From: a virus
IMG/VR virus record: IMGVR_UViG_3300031280_000023
Location: 1-22,595 of that record
Length of the DNA: 22,595 bases
Reading direction: 5' to 3' (one strand)
The notes below the pieces were generated by a model. That model worked only from the letters and a program-made list of their open reading frames with translations, was not told the DNA's origin and did not search any database. Numbering within the stretch: the stretch's first letter is position 1; each line of letters begins with the position of its first letter. The position numbers and the translations under genes were made by a program. Below, piece after piece: positions 13,063 to 21,126 of the stretch.

Positions 13063-13779
13063 ATGGCAAAAGCAACAGATAGCGCAACGCAAAGCCCTCC
13101 AGTTGTGGAGAATGATGCGGAGCAAATAACTGACGCAGAACCAAAAGAACCCACTATCGAAGAACTAAAACAGGCGGTACTGGCTCTAACAGAAAAGGAT
13201 GATAAGAGTCAAAAGGAGCTAAAAAGGCTGCAAGGAGTCCTCAGAAGCCAAGGTGTAACCAAGCAAGACTTGGCAGACCTACGGCAAGAGGTTACTTCTA
13301 CACAGGATTTATTGGCTGAAGCGATGGATACTATAAATCAAGGCGGAGTCGGGGAATTTAATGAGAAACCCAAACCCTCCTACTCGGAGAAACTCAAGAC
13401 CATGAGGCAGAGTAGCCAATCTCAAGAAGCCACAGACCCAGACGCTCCGCTATTCTTCGGCTATGCGATTAGCCAAGGCTTGACGTTAGAGAGTCCAGAA
13501 GTCAAAGAAGCCATGTCTGACGGCAGAACTGGCAAAGAGGCTTTTGAGTATCTTAAGGCGACAATAGCTGGCAGAAGTGAAGCTGCAAGAAAGGCAGAGA
13601 TTACCGCTACGGTGCAAGCAGCACTGAAAAATCACGGACTTACACAAGGAGGTGCTGGAGCACCAACTACTGGTGGCGGAAAGTTCACGTTGGACAAGAT
13701 TAAGAATATGTCTGATGAGGAAATAATTGCAAATCAAGAAGCCATCAATCAAGCTATGATAGCGGGTGAACTCAAGTAA
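13063..13779 (+). CDS. Scaffold-like head assembly protein
   Basis: A 238-aa acidic, helix-rich protein immediately before the capsid gene, the normal place of a scaffolding protein that templates prohead assembly and is then lost. Residues 1-35 are disordered and acidic. A coiled coil follows at about 40-95 (ELKQAVLALTEKDDKSQKEL, then a later DLADLRQEV). After a flexible middle comes a helical stretch rich in Ala and Lys, then a Gly-rich linker and a C-terminal helical segment with FTLDKIKNMSDEEI. The ATG at 13063 is six bases behind AAGGAGGT; a GTG at 13018 in the same frame lies inside the leader hairpin and lacks such a site. No protease motif is visible. Confidence 0.7.
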   Translation: MAKATDSATQSPPVVENDAEQITDAEPKEPTIEELKQAVLALTEKDDKSQKELKRLQGVLRSQGVTKQDLADLRQEVTSTQDLLAEAMDTINQGGVGEFNEKPKPSYSEKLKTMRQSSQSQEATDPDAPLFFGYAISQGLTLESPEVKEAMSDGRTGKEAFEYLKATIAGRSEAARKAEITATVQAALKNHGLTQGGAGAPTTGGGKFTLDKIKNMSDEEIIANQEAINQAMIAGELK

Positions 13780-13803
13780 AAATATAAAAGGAGATAATCT
13801 GCA

Positions 13804-14655
13804 ATGGCTAATTCACCAACCTTAGCAGAAATGATTACGGGAGATTGGGTAGGCGAATCGTATAGCCAGATAGTTATAGCTCACACTCGGAGCAATCTGG
13901 TCATCGTCCCCCACTGTAATCACAAATTCACCCCTGACTTAAAGAAGGGTTCAAAGGTAAGCATTTCCGTTCTAAGTGAACCTAGTGTGGGTGACGTTAC
14001 CGCTGGTACTGAGCTAACCGCTGAGAACTGTGTAGGAACTCCCACCAGCATTACGGTTGACCAATGGAAAGGTGTACGTGTTGAGGAAAGCGAGATGCAG
14101 ACAGTACAAGACCATCTTGACTATTTGGGCAAGGCTGCCCAGTCTTGTGGTTATGCTATCGCTAAATGCCTTGACCTCGCCATGAGTGCCTACTTCTCAA
14201 CCCTCGGTGGATATGAAACGAGTGCCTACGGTGCTGATGGACAGACCTTTACGGATGACATCTTTATTTATCTGGTGGAAACATTGGATGAGGCGGATGT
14301 CCCCCTAGCAGGTCGAGTTCTAATCGGCGACCCGTCAATGAAGGCAGACTTACTCAAGATTGATAAGTTTGTCCGAAATGACTATATTCGTGGAGCGCCT
14401 ATCGTAACTGGACAGTTTGGTATACTATATGACACTAAAGTTCTGCTTACCAACAACCTCACCGCAGCCTCTACAGGACACTATGGTGTGCTGATGCACC
14501 CCGATGCTATCGGGTGTGTAATACAGAAAGACCCTTACTCTCAGCGAATAGTTGATGAGCTAGAACACCAAATCGTTTACCAGACAAAGATAATCTACGG
14601 TTCAGCGGAGCTTCGAGACACATTTGGAGTCCCGTTCTACACGAGGAAGGCGTAA
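13804..14655 (+). CDS. Major capsid protein (HK97-like fold)
   Basis: A 283-aa protein with features of HK97-fold coat proteins of the P22-coat or N4-gp56-like kind. There is an N-terminal arm, an early beta-rich section (KGSKVSISVLSEPSVGDV), and a spine-helix-like region with HLDYLGKAAQSCGYAIAKCL. The peripheral-domain pattern shows GRVLIGDPSMKADLLKID, then RGAPIVTGQFGILYDTKVLL. It would be the main shell protein. The position after the scaffold and the strong AAGGAGAT site (13787-13794) suit high expression. No N-terminal cleavage region is obvious, consistent with a separate scaffold. The zinc-ribbon gene starts one base after its stop. The exact coat family is uncertain. Confidence 0.8.
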   Translation: MANSPTLAEMITGDWVGESYSQIVIAHTRSNLVIVPHCNHKFTPDLKKGSKVSISVLSEPSVGDVTAGTELTAENCVGTPTSITVDQWKGVRVEESEMQTVQDHLDYLGKAAQSCGYAIAKCLDLAMSAYFSTLGGYETSAYGADGQTFTDDIFIYLVETLDEADVPLAGRVLIGDPSMKADLLKIDKFVRNDYIRGAPIVTGQFGILYDTKVLLTNNLTAASTGHYGVLMHPDAIGCVIQKDPYSQRIVDELEHQIVYQTKIIYGSAELRDTFGVPFYTRKA

Positions 14656-14656
14656 A

Positions 14657-14884
14657 ATGCCCCTGTATGACTACCTCTGTGATATATGTGGTCAGACACG
14701 GGAAGTGCTGATAATGCACGGGGAAACGCCTCTGTGTTGTGACACCACGATGCGGAGGCTTCCCTCCTCTCTAGCCATGGTCAAGATGAAAGGCGAGGGA
14801 GGATACCCTAGCAGACAGCACCAGTTTAAAGGCACAGCGCCCTATACCAGTGGTTCTATGCCTGCTAAAACAGAACAGTCGTAG
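14657..14884 (+). CDS. FmdB-like zinc-ribbon protein, first copy
   Basis: A 75-aa protein starting MPLYDYLCDICGQ, the hallmark of FmdB-type zinc ribbons, with C8 and C11 as the first knuckle. The second knuckle is reduced to adjacent cysteines (C27-C28 in PLCCDTTMRRLPS) instead of the usual CxxC. The C-terminus is Gly/Ser/Lys-rich (KGEGGYPSRQHQFKG). Such ribbons recur in phage head operons; their job there is unclear and may be regulatory or structural. The start at 14657 follows the capsid stop by one base, with GGAAGG seven bases upstream. A second, divergent copy lies after the beta-helix gene. Confidence 0.7.
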   Translation: MPLYDYLCDICGQTREVLIMHGETPLCCDTTMRRLPSSLAMVKMKGEGGYPSRQHQFKGTAPYTSGSMPAKTEQS

Positions 14885-14932
14885 GGGTAGCACTACTCCG
14901 AAGCGACTAAAAATAAATGCGAAAGGAGAAAA

Positions 14933-15907
14933 ATGACACAACAATTAAGAGTTACAAGAAAAGTAGATTTTACGGGGGCGGTAAAGGTGGGTATGCCAAT
15001 CGCTAGTTTTGCGGGGATGGGCATAGGGAAGGTCATATATGTAGCTGATTCTACTTATGGGGCTGATGCCAATACTGGACTAGACCCCAATCATCCAAAA
15101 GCGTCAATCCAAAGTGCTATTGATGCCTGTTCGGACTGGTTTAATGACTATATCTTTGTCTATCGCAGGGCATCTAGTGATATAACACTCACTACGCCTA
15201 TTCTAATGGGGGCGCATACTGTCCATCTTATAGCGATGGCTGGTAATAGTCCACAAGGTTCGTTGATTCGCTTGGTTCACACCAACGCAACGGATAATGT
15301 CCTAGAGTTTCCTCAAGATGAGGGATGGCACAATGAAATCGCAGGGTTTGGGTTTGCAGGTGGAGCTACTGTTAAAGGTGGTATTGCTGTAACTGGAAGT
15401 GGTGGAGGTACTACGGGTGTGTGGATTCACGACTGCAACTTCGGTGGCATCTTGACGAAGGGAACACCAGACTATGGTATCTTTTCTGAAAGTGGTGGTG
15501 AATTTCAGGCAGCGGTAATTGAGGACTGTTCATTTTATGGTTCAGGGGACAATGCAAAGGGATTGATTGCCGTGAATGGGATTCACCTCGCTAATGCCTC
15601 TGGAAGTGCTGCAAACAAACACCTGATAATCCGTAATAACATCTTCATGGGAATCCCGGGGATAGCTATAAACATTGACAAGTCGTCTGGTGTAATGATA
15701 CTTAATAACTTGATAAAGCTAGACGCTGATACGGCTGGCGCTGCAATCACACTTGGCGCTGGCACTCTGGGATGCTACGTGGATGGCAACCACACAACGC
15801 ACGGCGACTCCGTAAATACAACCGAATACTATGCAGATGGGGCTGCTGCGGAAGCGAACAGTTGGGGACTCAACTACAACGGTGGTGCGGTCGACTACCC
15901 GAGTTAA
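14933..15907 (+). CDS. Right-handed beta-helix protein
   Basis: A 324-aa protein that opens like many parallel beta-helix proteins: VIYVADSTYGADANTGLDP followed by KASIQSAIDACSDW. Repeated short strands then carry Asn/Gly turns (WIHDCNFGGIL, VIEDCSFYGSGDN, LIIRNNIFMGIPG, MILNNLIKLDAD). This fold is common in carbohydrate-binding or -cleaving proteins and in phage tailspikes. I see no catalytic set that proves lyase or hydrolase activity. Its position between capsid and tail genes, flanked by zinc ribbons, also allows a head decoration or spike. It lacks a signal peptide, consistent with a virion component. An AAAGGAG site precedes the ATG. Confidence 0.72.
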   Translation: MTQQLRVTRKVDFTGAVKVGMPIASFAGMGIGKVIYVADSTYGADANTGLDPNHPKASIQSAIDACSDWFNDYIFVYRRASSDITLTTPILMGAHTVHLIAMAGNSPQGSLIRLVHTNATDNVLEFPQDEGWHNEIAGFGFAGGATVKGGIAVTGSGGGTTGVWIHDCNFGGILTKGTPDYGIFSESGGEFQAAVIEDCSFYGSGDNAKGLIAVNGIHLANASGSAANKHLIIRNNIFMGIPGIAINIDKSSGVMILNNLIKLDADTAGAAITLGAGTLGCYVDGNHTTHGDSVNTTEYYADGAAAEANSWGLNYNGGAVDYPS

Positions 15908-15912
15908 AGACA

Positions 15913-16206
15913 ATGCCAACTTATGAGTTTGTGTGTGATAAGTGTAATGCTAACCTTGAAATCTCCCGTCCTATGAGTAGGGCGGGGGATAGTCAAACCT
16001 GCAAGTGCGGGCGAACAATGAGGCGGGTGTTCTCGTACAGCGGGTTCACCATGCCGAAAACTGGCAGGGATGAAATCTTAGGGACTCTCAATCAAGAGGA
16101 GGGTGCTCAGGATTTCCCTTCAGGTAATAAACATAGAGCACGTTATGAACAGGCTATGGCAAAAGGACTAGACCCACCCAAACCCACGATTGGCAGAGGA
16201 TTCTAA
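15913..16206 (+). CDS. FmdB-like zinc-ribbon protein, second copy
   Basis: A 97-aa protein starting MPTYEFVCDKCN, again FmdB-like, with C8xxC11 and a compressed second knuckle, C30xC32 (CKCGRTMRRV). The core resembles the copy at 14657 in the MP-Y-F/Y-C-x-x-C opening and TMRR motif, but it is longer. Its tail is different (GRDEILGTLNQEEG, then PSGNKHRARYEQAM). The start is five bases after the beta-helix stop; a longer in-frame reading back to 15772 would overlap that gene and is rejected. The shorter second knuckle in both copies suggests a phage-specific variant. Function unknown. Confidence 0.7.
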   Translation: MPTYEFVCDKCNANLEISRPMSRAGDSQTCKCGRTMRRVFSYSGFTMPKTGRDEILGTLNQEEGAQDFPSGNKHRARYEQAMAKGLDPPKPTIGRGF

Positions 16207-16213
16207 AGGCTTC

Positions 16214-16236
16214 GGGGGTGTGCCTTAAACACCCCC
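16214..16236 (+). other. GC-rich hairpin between zinc-ribbon and tail genes
   Basis: GGGGGTGT (16214-16221) and ACACCCCC (16229-16236) form a perfect 8-bp stem around a 7-base loop. AACCAAAT follows instead of a T-tract, so a classic terminator is unlikely. It could be an mRNA stability or processing element separating head and tail gene expression. Confidence 0.5.
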
Positions 16237-16261
16237 AACCAAATATAAGGAGGAAACAAAT

Positions 16262-17014
16262 ATGGCAACGTACACATGGGACAAGCCCTTGGTTGCTGAG
16301 GAAGGTGATAGTGTTACCCTCGGTGACGGGACGTTACACTACCTCGCATTCAAGAAGGGGTTTGATGGAGTTATCATGGAGTGCGATACAGCATGGAGGC
16401 GAGCCTTAGCACCTGCTTTGCTGGAGGTACTTTACTACGACACTTCGGCTGGTACATACACTAGCTACTGGTCGGAAGCAACAGACGGGGGTTCTACGGG
16501 GCACGTTCCCCTAGATGCTATGGCTACTGGCGACTATCTCTATTTGGGATTTGCTGAACCAGTAAGGGGCGTTTATATTGATATTGGTGATAATGCCAAT
16601 GCTAATAACGTAGACCTAGATGTTGAATATTCTTCAACCGCAGTGGGGCAAGGGGCAACCTTGGCATGGACTGATGTATCTGATGATTCAGATGGGACGG
16701 ACGATAGCGGCACTCTGGCAGTGGATGGTGTTTACACATGGACAGTGCCTTCGGATTGGGTAAGAACTACTCTTGGAACACATGCTATACCACTTTACAG
16801 AAAGTGTTACTGGATACGATTCTGCCCGACTGGTGCATTATCCGCTGCAGTAGACCTCAACCAGATTATACCAGTCTACAAGAATACGAACTATGCCTAC
16901 ATGATGGCTGCTACAAGTTATGTGGAACAGTTAAACACCACAAGGAACGGCGGGTTCGTGATGAGTGGCACAAACACCAAAATAGTATATTTAACGTGGC
17001 TGAAACACGGATAA
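16262..17014 (+). CDS. Beta-rich virion protein, probably tail or decoration
   Basis: A 250-aa acidic, beta-rich protein without a signal peptide. Repeated short strands with Asp/Gly turns are seen throughout (DSVTLGDGTLHYLAF, LDVEYSSTAVGQGATLAW, VYTWTVPSDW). The stretch DVSDDSDGTDDSG is very acidic and may bind calcium or be a surface loop. Fibronectin or jelly-roll-like modules of this style occur in phage tails and decoration proteins, but I cannot assign the family. AAGGAGG eight bases upstream fixes the ATG. The gene follows a GC-rich hairpin and starts the tail-type gene series. Confidence 0.65.
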   Translation: MATYTWDKPLVAEEGDSVTLGDGTLHYLAFKKGFDGVIMECDTAWRRALAPALLEVLYYDTSAGTYTSYWSEATDGGSTGHVPLDAMATGDYLYLGFAEPVRGVYIDIGDNANANNVDLDVEYSSTAVGQGATLAWTDVSDDSDGTDDSGTLAVDGVYTWTVPSDWVRTTLGTHAIPLYRKCYWIRFCPTGALSAAVDLNQIIPVYKNTNYAYMMAATSYVEQLNTTRNGGFVMSGTNTKIVYLTWLKHG

Positions 17015-17027
17015 GGAGAAATGGTAA

Positions 17028-17324
17028 ATGAATTACGATAAAATGCTCAAAGACATCACCGATGCCACAGCCTTACGAGGGGTGATAGACTCTGTTGCTC
17101 AGGAATTAGCCAGCTTGGAGTCCAAGATTCTAAGCCAGAAGGCTGAGATTGAGAAGCGCAAAGACCTAGAGGAGTCTGTCAAGAACCTCGAACTCTTGCG
17201 AGCAGAGGTGTTCAAGACCCTTGGACAGCATCAGGCAGAGATGGAAAAGAGACTCGCTGCGCTGGGCAAGGCTGGCATAACCCTACCGATTGATGCAAAA
17301 CCACATAAAATTGTACACATGTAG
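17028..17324 (+). CDS. 98-aa coiled-coil protein
   Basis: Almost the entire sequence is a predicted coiled coil with charged heptads (LASLESKILSQKAEIEKRKD, then NLELLRAEVFKTLGQHQAEM). A short C-terminal tail follows (ITLPIDAKPHKIVHM). It lies between a beta-rich virion protein and the fibre gene and may be an adaptor, chaperone or oligomerisation partner of the fibre. The ATG at 17028 lies about ten bases behind AAGGAGA; a nearer ATG at 17021 is out of frame and reaches a stop within six codons. Confidence 0.6.
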   Translation: MNYDKMLKDITDATALRGVIDSVAQELASLESKILSQKAEIEKRKDLEESVKNLELLRAEVFKTLGQHQAEMEKRLAALGKAGITLPIDAKPHKIVHM

Positions 17325-17336
17325 GAGTAAGACTGA

Positions 17337-20138
17337 ATGACAAAGCTCTACCATCACCCACAATGGAAAGACTCAGGTGAATCTAAAGAGGTAATAGATG
17401 GCGAGCCAGCGTTAGTAACTAAGCTGGAGGTAGGTGATACCTCTACGCACATAACAAAAGACGGTGACGGCAATATGGTATTTACTGATGCCGTCACTGG
17501 TGAATTAACACTGGCAGAGCTTGAAGGTGGAGGTGGTGGAGGTGTTGATACCTCTGGGACACCAGTGGACAACGATTACGCCAAGTTCACCGATGCAGAC
17601 ACTATCGAAGGGCGGAGCTATACTGAAGTCAAGCAGGATTTAAGTCTAGAGGATTCCGACATCAATGCGTTAATCACGGCTACCAAGCTGGATGACCTTA
17701 CTGCGCCTGATGATACCGAAGACCTAGATGCTACCGATGCCCTGCATGGGTTAATGTCGAAGGCTGATAAAGGCAAGTTAGACGCTATCGAGGCTGGAGC
17801 AGACCAAACAGACGCAGCCAACGTAGCTGCTGCTGGTGCTGTCATGGCTGATGGCTCTGTTCCTGTAACGGGATACATAGATATTACGGAAGCAGCCGAG
17901 CCAGGAAATCCAGCCGCCAATAACTTACGCCTGCATGCACTTGATGAGAATGGATTTTCTATCCTTGCTTATAAAGACAGTGGAGGTATGGTTCGTAAGT
18001 TTGTAAAGGATGCTGTATTCATAGCCTATAATGGTAGTGGAGATACTATTGCTGCACCTAGAGCCGTTTATGCTTCAGGAAGCACAGGAACAGTGCCTAC
18101 GATAGCCCTTGCTAAAGCTGATTCCTCAGATACTATGCCAGCAATCGGCGTTACGTTGGAATCCATAGCCAATGGTGCGTATGGGCGAGTTATGCAAGTT
18201 GGCTTACTTGAAGATGTTAATACTCTCGCCTTTACAACAGGGGATATATTATATGTCTCCGCAGCTACGGCGGGAATGCCTACTGCTACTCCACCAACTT
18301 ACCCGAATATAAGGCAAGAACTCGGCACGGTTCTTGTAGATAGCGAAACAGTTGGAAGTATCCAGATTGTAGCAAGGACAGCATTTGACGATTCCCTAGT
18401 ATTAGTAGAAGGAACAGCGATATTATCAACTGGCGAAGAGGGTGCGTCTAAGTTCTTGAGAGAAGATGGTGACGGCACTTGTTCATGGCAAACCCCTGCT
18501 GGAAGTGGTGACGTAACTGCTGCTGCCGTTATGACGGACAATACCATCATAAAAGGTGACGGTGGTGCTAAAGGAGTCCAAGACACAGGTATTACCGTAG
18601 ACGACTCTGATAATGTTAGTGGCATGGGAACTTTGAGTTGTGGGACGATTACCACTAGCGGTACTGTAGATGGGATTGACATAGCAGCACACGATACCGC
18701 CACTACGGGAGTACATGGTGCTGGCGAGGAAACTCTTTTGAACACAGGGGATGTAGGCACAATGGCTGCTGAAACTGCTACTGACTATCTCTTAATAGCC
18801 AACCTAGAAAATCCACCCACCGAGGATGAAGCAACCAAAGCGCCTACAAGCGAGTGGGCTTATGACCATGCTGCTCTTACAGAGGCTCATGGTGCAACTG
18901 GGGCAGCGGTAGGAACTACCAATGAGCAGACACTAACCAATAAGACAATTCTTGCCACCACCAATGTAGTCGAGGAGATAACAACTGTTGCTTCTTCTGC
19001 TACCCCTGCTCCGACAGGTGGAAGCCTGAGAAACTTCTATACGATAACGGCATTAGCAGCAGCAGCCGAGTTTGCTGCACCTTCGGGAACGCCAGCAAAT
19101 GCCAACAAGCTAATTATCAGAATAAAAGACAATGGCACAGCAAGGGCTTTAACTTGGAACGCTATTTACAGAGCTATGGAGTTTGCCCTACCAACTACAA
19201 CCGTGATAAGCAAAACAACGTATCTTGGATTTATCTACAATTCAGCAGACTCCAAGTGGGATATGGTGTCTATAGATGATTCCCTAGTATTAGAAAATCC
19301 ACCCACCGAAGATGAAGCAACCAAAGCGCCTACAAGCGAGTGGGCTTATGACCATAACGCTGCCACTACAGGAGTGCATGGGGCAGGAGCGAACACACTA
19401 TTACACTCAGGAAGTACAGACGTAATCGGCGGGGCGCAACTAACACAGGTATTTGGGGCTTCTGCGACTAGATTAAGAAATATTATTATAACACCAATCG
19501 CAGGCAAGATAATAAACTTCTCCCCTGCGGCAACATCCATCCTTGCGCCTAGCCCATTTTCGGGCTTAATAAATGCTGGTGGTTCTGGTGGTTTAACAGC
19601 AACCAATGTTCCCTATGATGGCGATAGTAATGAGGGGATGTTTGCTGGCATGACCGCCTATGACGGGACAAATTACTGGGGGCAGATTGTGCTTCACAAC
19701 ACCACTAGGTCTAACTCCCGCAAGATTGTTTCTGTCAACACCGCAACCAATGTAATCACCACAACGAGTTCTACTGATGACTGGGCGGATGACGATGTTA
19801 TCACAGTCCAGTCCACGACAAATACACAGGCAGGGTACTTTGATGTTGACCTTAGTACCCAAATGGGTACTCATATAATAGGTGCCATGATATTTGGCGC
19901 ATGGACTGACGGCGAAGGTAACACTGATGCAGCCAGGTATGTTATGGTTCATACCTTTGAGGCATACGATGCAGGCAAGAGACAGTGGTTGTGTGCCTAT
20001 GTTGCCAATGAGCAAAACACCAATACCTTTCCTCTAAGTATAGTAAATCAAAAGCTGACGCTGATTTTTGGTTCAGGGTGTAGTGGCGTTGCTTTCGCAC
20101 TGGGGGCTGTGGGAACCATAGAGTACGCCGACACATAA
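17337..20138 (+). CDS. Modular tail fibre or appendage protein
   Basis: A 933-aa protein built from short repeated modules, as in phage fibres. After a Gly-rich hinge near residue 65, it carries LHGLMSKADKGKLDAIEAG, a short helical fibre motif of the SKADKxKLDxIEAGA type. Two near-identical segments with NPPTEDEATKAPTSEWAYDH occur at about 491-511 and 653-673. TTGVHGAG appears twice, and TNEQTLTNKTIL, another fibre-associated motif, once. The Gly/Ser/Thr-rich C-terminal third (FSGLINAGGSGGLTATN) is a candidate receptor-binding or trimerisation domain. No chaperone or peptidase motif is visible. It would project from the virion to bind the host surface. The repeats are also visible in the DNA. 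Confidence 0.75.
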   Translation: MTKLYHHPQWKDSGESKEVIDGEPALVTKLEVGDTSTHITKDGDGNMVFTDAVTGELTLAELEGGGGGGVDTSGTPVDNDYAKFTDADTIEGRSYTEVKQDLSLEDSDINALITATKLDDLTAPDDTEDLDATDALHGLMSKADKGKLDAIEAGADQTDAANVAAAGAVMADGSVPVTGYIDITEAAEPGNPAANNLRLHALDENGFSILAYKDSGGMVRKFVKDAVFIAYNGSGDTIAAPRAVYASGSTGTVPTIALAKADSSDTMPAIGVTLESIANGAYGRVMQVGLLEDVNTLAFTTGDILYVSAATAGMPTATPPTYPNIRQELGTVLVDSETVGSIQIVARTAFDDSLVLVEGTAILSTGEEGASKFLREDGDGTCSWQTPAGSGDVTAAAVMTDNTIIKGDGGAKGVQDTGITVDDSDNVSGMGTLSCGTITTSGTVDGIDIAAHDTATTGVHGAGEETLLNTGDVGTMAAETATDYLLIANLENPPTEDEATKAPTSEWAYDHAALTEAHGATGAAVGTTNEQTLTNKTILATTNVVEEITTVASSATPAPTGGSLRNFYTITALAAAAEFAAPSGTPANANKLIIRIKDNGTARALTWNAIYRAMEFALPTTTVISKTTYLGFIYNSADSKWDMVSIDDSLVLENPPTEDEATKAPTSEWAYDHNAATTGVHGAGANTLLHSGSTDVIGGAQLTQVFGASATRLRNIIITPIAGKIINFSPAATSILAPSPFSGLINAGGSGGLTATNVPYDGDSNEGMFAGMTAYDGTNYWGQIVLHNTTRSNSRKIVSVNTATNVITTTSSTDDWADDDVITVQSTTNTQAGYFDVDLSTQMGTHIIGAMIFGAWTDGEGNTDAARYVMVHTFEAYDAGKRQWLCAYVANEQNTNTFPLSIVNQKLTLIFGSGCSGVAFALGAVGTIEYADT
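18805..18869. repeat. 65-bp repeat in fibre gene, copy 1
   Basis: This 65-bp segment is repeated at 19291-19355 with one difference (GAG versus GAA, both Glu). Near-identity at the DNA level points to a recent internal duplication or gene conversion. It encodes ENPPTEDEATKAPTSEWAYD. Confidence 0.8.
19291..19355. repeat. 65-bp repeat in fibre gene, copy 2
   Basis: Second copy of the segment at 18805-18869. It is preceded by GATTCCCTAGTATTAG (19278-19293), which also occurs at 18390-18405, so several module joints in this gene share short DNA repeats that could promote shuffling. Confidence 0.8.
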
Positions 20139-20146
20139 GGAGTAGA

Positions 20147-20581
20147 ATGAAAGTCTATTATGAGAATCAGGAATACGAGTTAGGTAAGCATAAAATCAGA
20201 AAGGTCTGGGCTGAACTTCTGGGTATCAATATGCCCGACACCCCAAGTGGTTGTTCTATTCTTGAATTGGACGAAACCTACAACCGCAGGCTGGCACAGG
20301 CTTTAATAACCAATAGCGACCCCATCAACGAACTACCTGACAAGCTCTATGTTAATGATTCGGGTGAATTTGTCAGGAGTGATACCGATGAGGCGATTTC
20401 GATTGTAGCTAATCCCCAGAAGGAATCCTATAAACTGTCTCCCCTCTATGGACTGACCCATGAACGACTTGATACCTATATTGATAACAATGTAACAGAC
20501 CTTGCTTCAGCTAGGGAATTTGTCAGAAAGATGGCTCATGTAATTCTCTGGCTGGTAAAGCAGACTAAGCTGGATGAATAA
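20147..20581 (+). CDS. Unassigned 144-aa protein after the fibre
   Basis: I recognise no family. The N-terminus has a short beta hairpin and basic segment (KVYYENQEYELGKHKIRKVW). The middle is polar, and the C-terminus is a strong amphipathic helix (EFVRKMAHVILWLVKQTKL). There is no signal or membrane segment. AAGGAG lies six bases upstream of the ATG, and the stop overlaps the next start (TAATG). Position suggests a fibre-associated or tail-assembly protein, but this is inference only. Confidence 0.6.
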   Translation: MKVYYENQEYELGKHKIRKVWAELLGINMPDTPSGCSILELDETYNRRLAQALITNSDPINELPDKLYVNDSGEFVRSDTDEAISIVANPQKESYKLSPLYGLTHERLDTYIDNNVTDLASAREFVRKMAHVILWLVKQTKLDE

Positions 20582-21114
20582 TGGCCACTAAGTATGAGTA
20601 TTACGATACTGGATATGATTGGGAAGAAGGGTTCTATGATGAAGAATGGTTAGCCCAGACATTCACACCGAGTGAAGCACATAAAATAACTAGCGTTAAG
20701 TTGAGATTATATCGTGCTGGTAGTCCTGGGACTTTAACAGTCAGCATAAGAGCCACCGATGTTGACGGAAAACCTACGGGTGATGACCTCTGTTCTGGGA
20801 CGACCAATAGTAATACTCTTACCGATAGTTACCCTGGTGAATTGAGGGAAATAACATTAGGCGATGGATACGATTTAGAATCTGATACTAAGTATGCCAT
20901 AGTGGTGAGAATTGATGGCAATGTCCTCAACATGGTTCATTGGGTGCAAGACAAATCTGCCCCTACTTATAGTGGAGGCTCGGGCGGACATAGTTTTGAT
21001 TATGGCTCTACTTGGTCTTTAGATGTAATCGTTGACTTTATGTTTGAGGAGTGGGGAGACCCTGGTGGAGCAACTTATCCAGGCTGCCGAGGTTCATTTT
21101 TTAAGATGTTTTAA
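20581..21114 (+). CDS. Beta-sandwich (jelly-roll-like) structural protein
   Basis: A 177-aa protein with alternating strands typical of beta-sandwich domains. EEWLAQTFTPSEAHKITSVK opens the domain, followed by LRLYRAGSPGTLTVSIRATD and later DLESDTKYAIVVRIDG. The same style of domain is seen in many phage appendage proteins and in cell-surface proteins of bacteria, where it often binds carbohydrate; ligand binding here is not proven. The C-terminus ends with a short hydrophobic patch (GCRGSFFKMF). The TAATG overlap with the upstream gene shows coupling. It probably decorates the tail or fibre. Confidence 0.6.
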   Translation: MATKYEYYDTGYDWEEGFYDEEWLAQTFTPSEAHKITSVKLRLYRAGSPGTLTVSIRATDVDGKPTGDDLCSGTTNSNTLTDSYPGELREITLGDGYDLESDTKYAIVVRIDGNVLNMVHWVQDKSAPTYSGGSGGHSFDYGSTWSLDVIVDFMFEEWGDPGGATYPGCRGSFFKMF

Positions 21115-21126
21115 GAGGAGTAAATT

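Noticed and set aside
18299-18760. 153-aa minus-strand ORF inside the fibre gene
   Set aside because: Its low-complexity Ser/Pro/Val content is the reverse reading of Gly/Thr-rich fibre codons; no ribosome-binding site.
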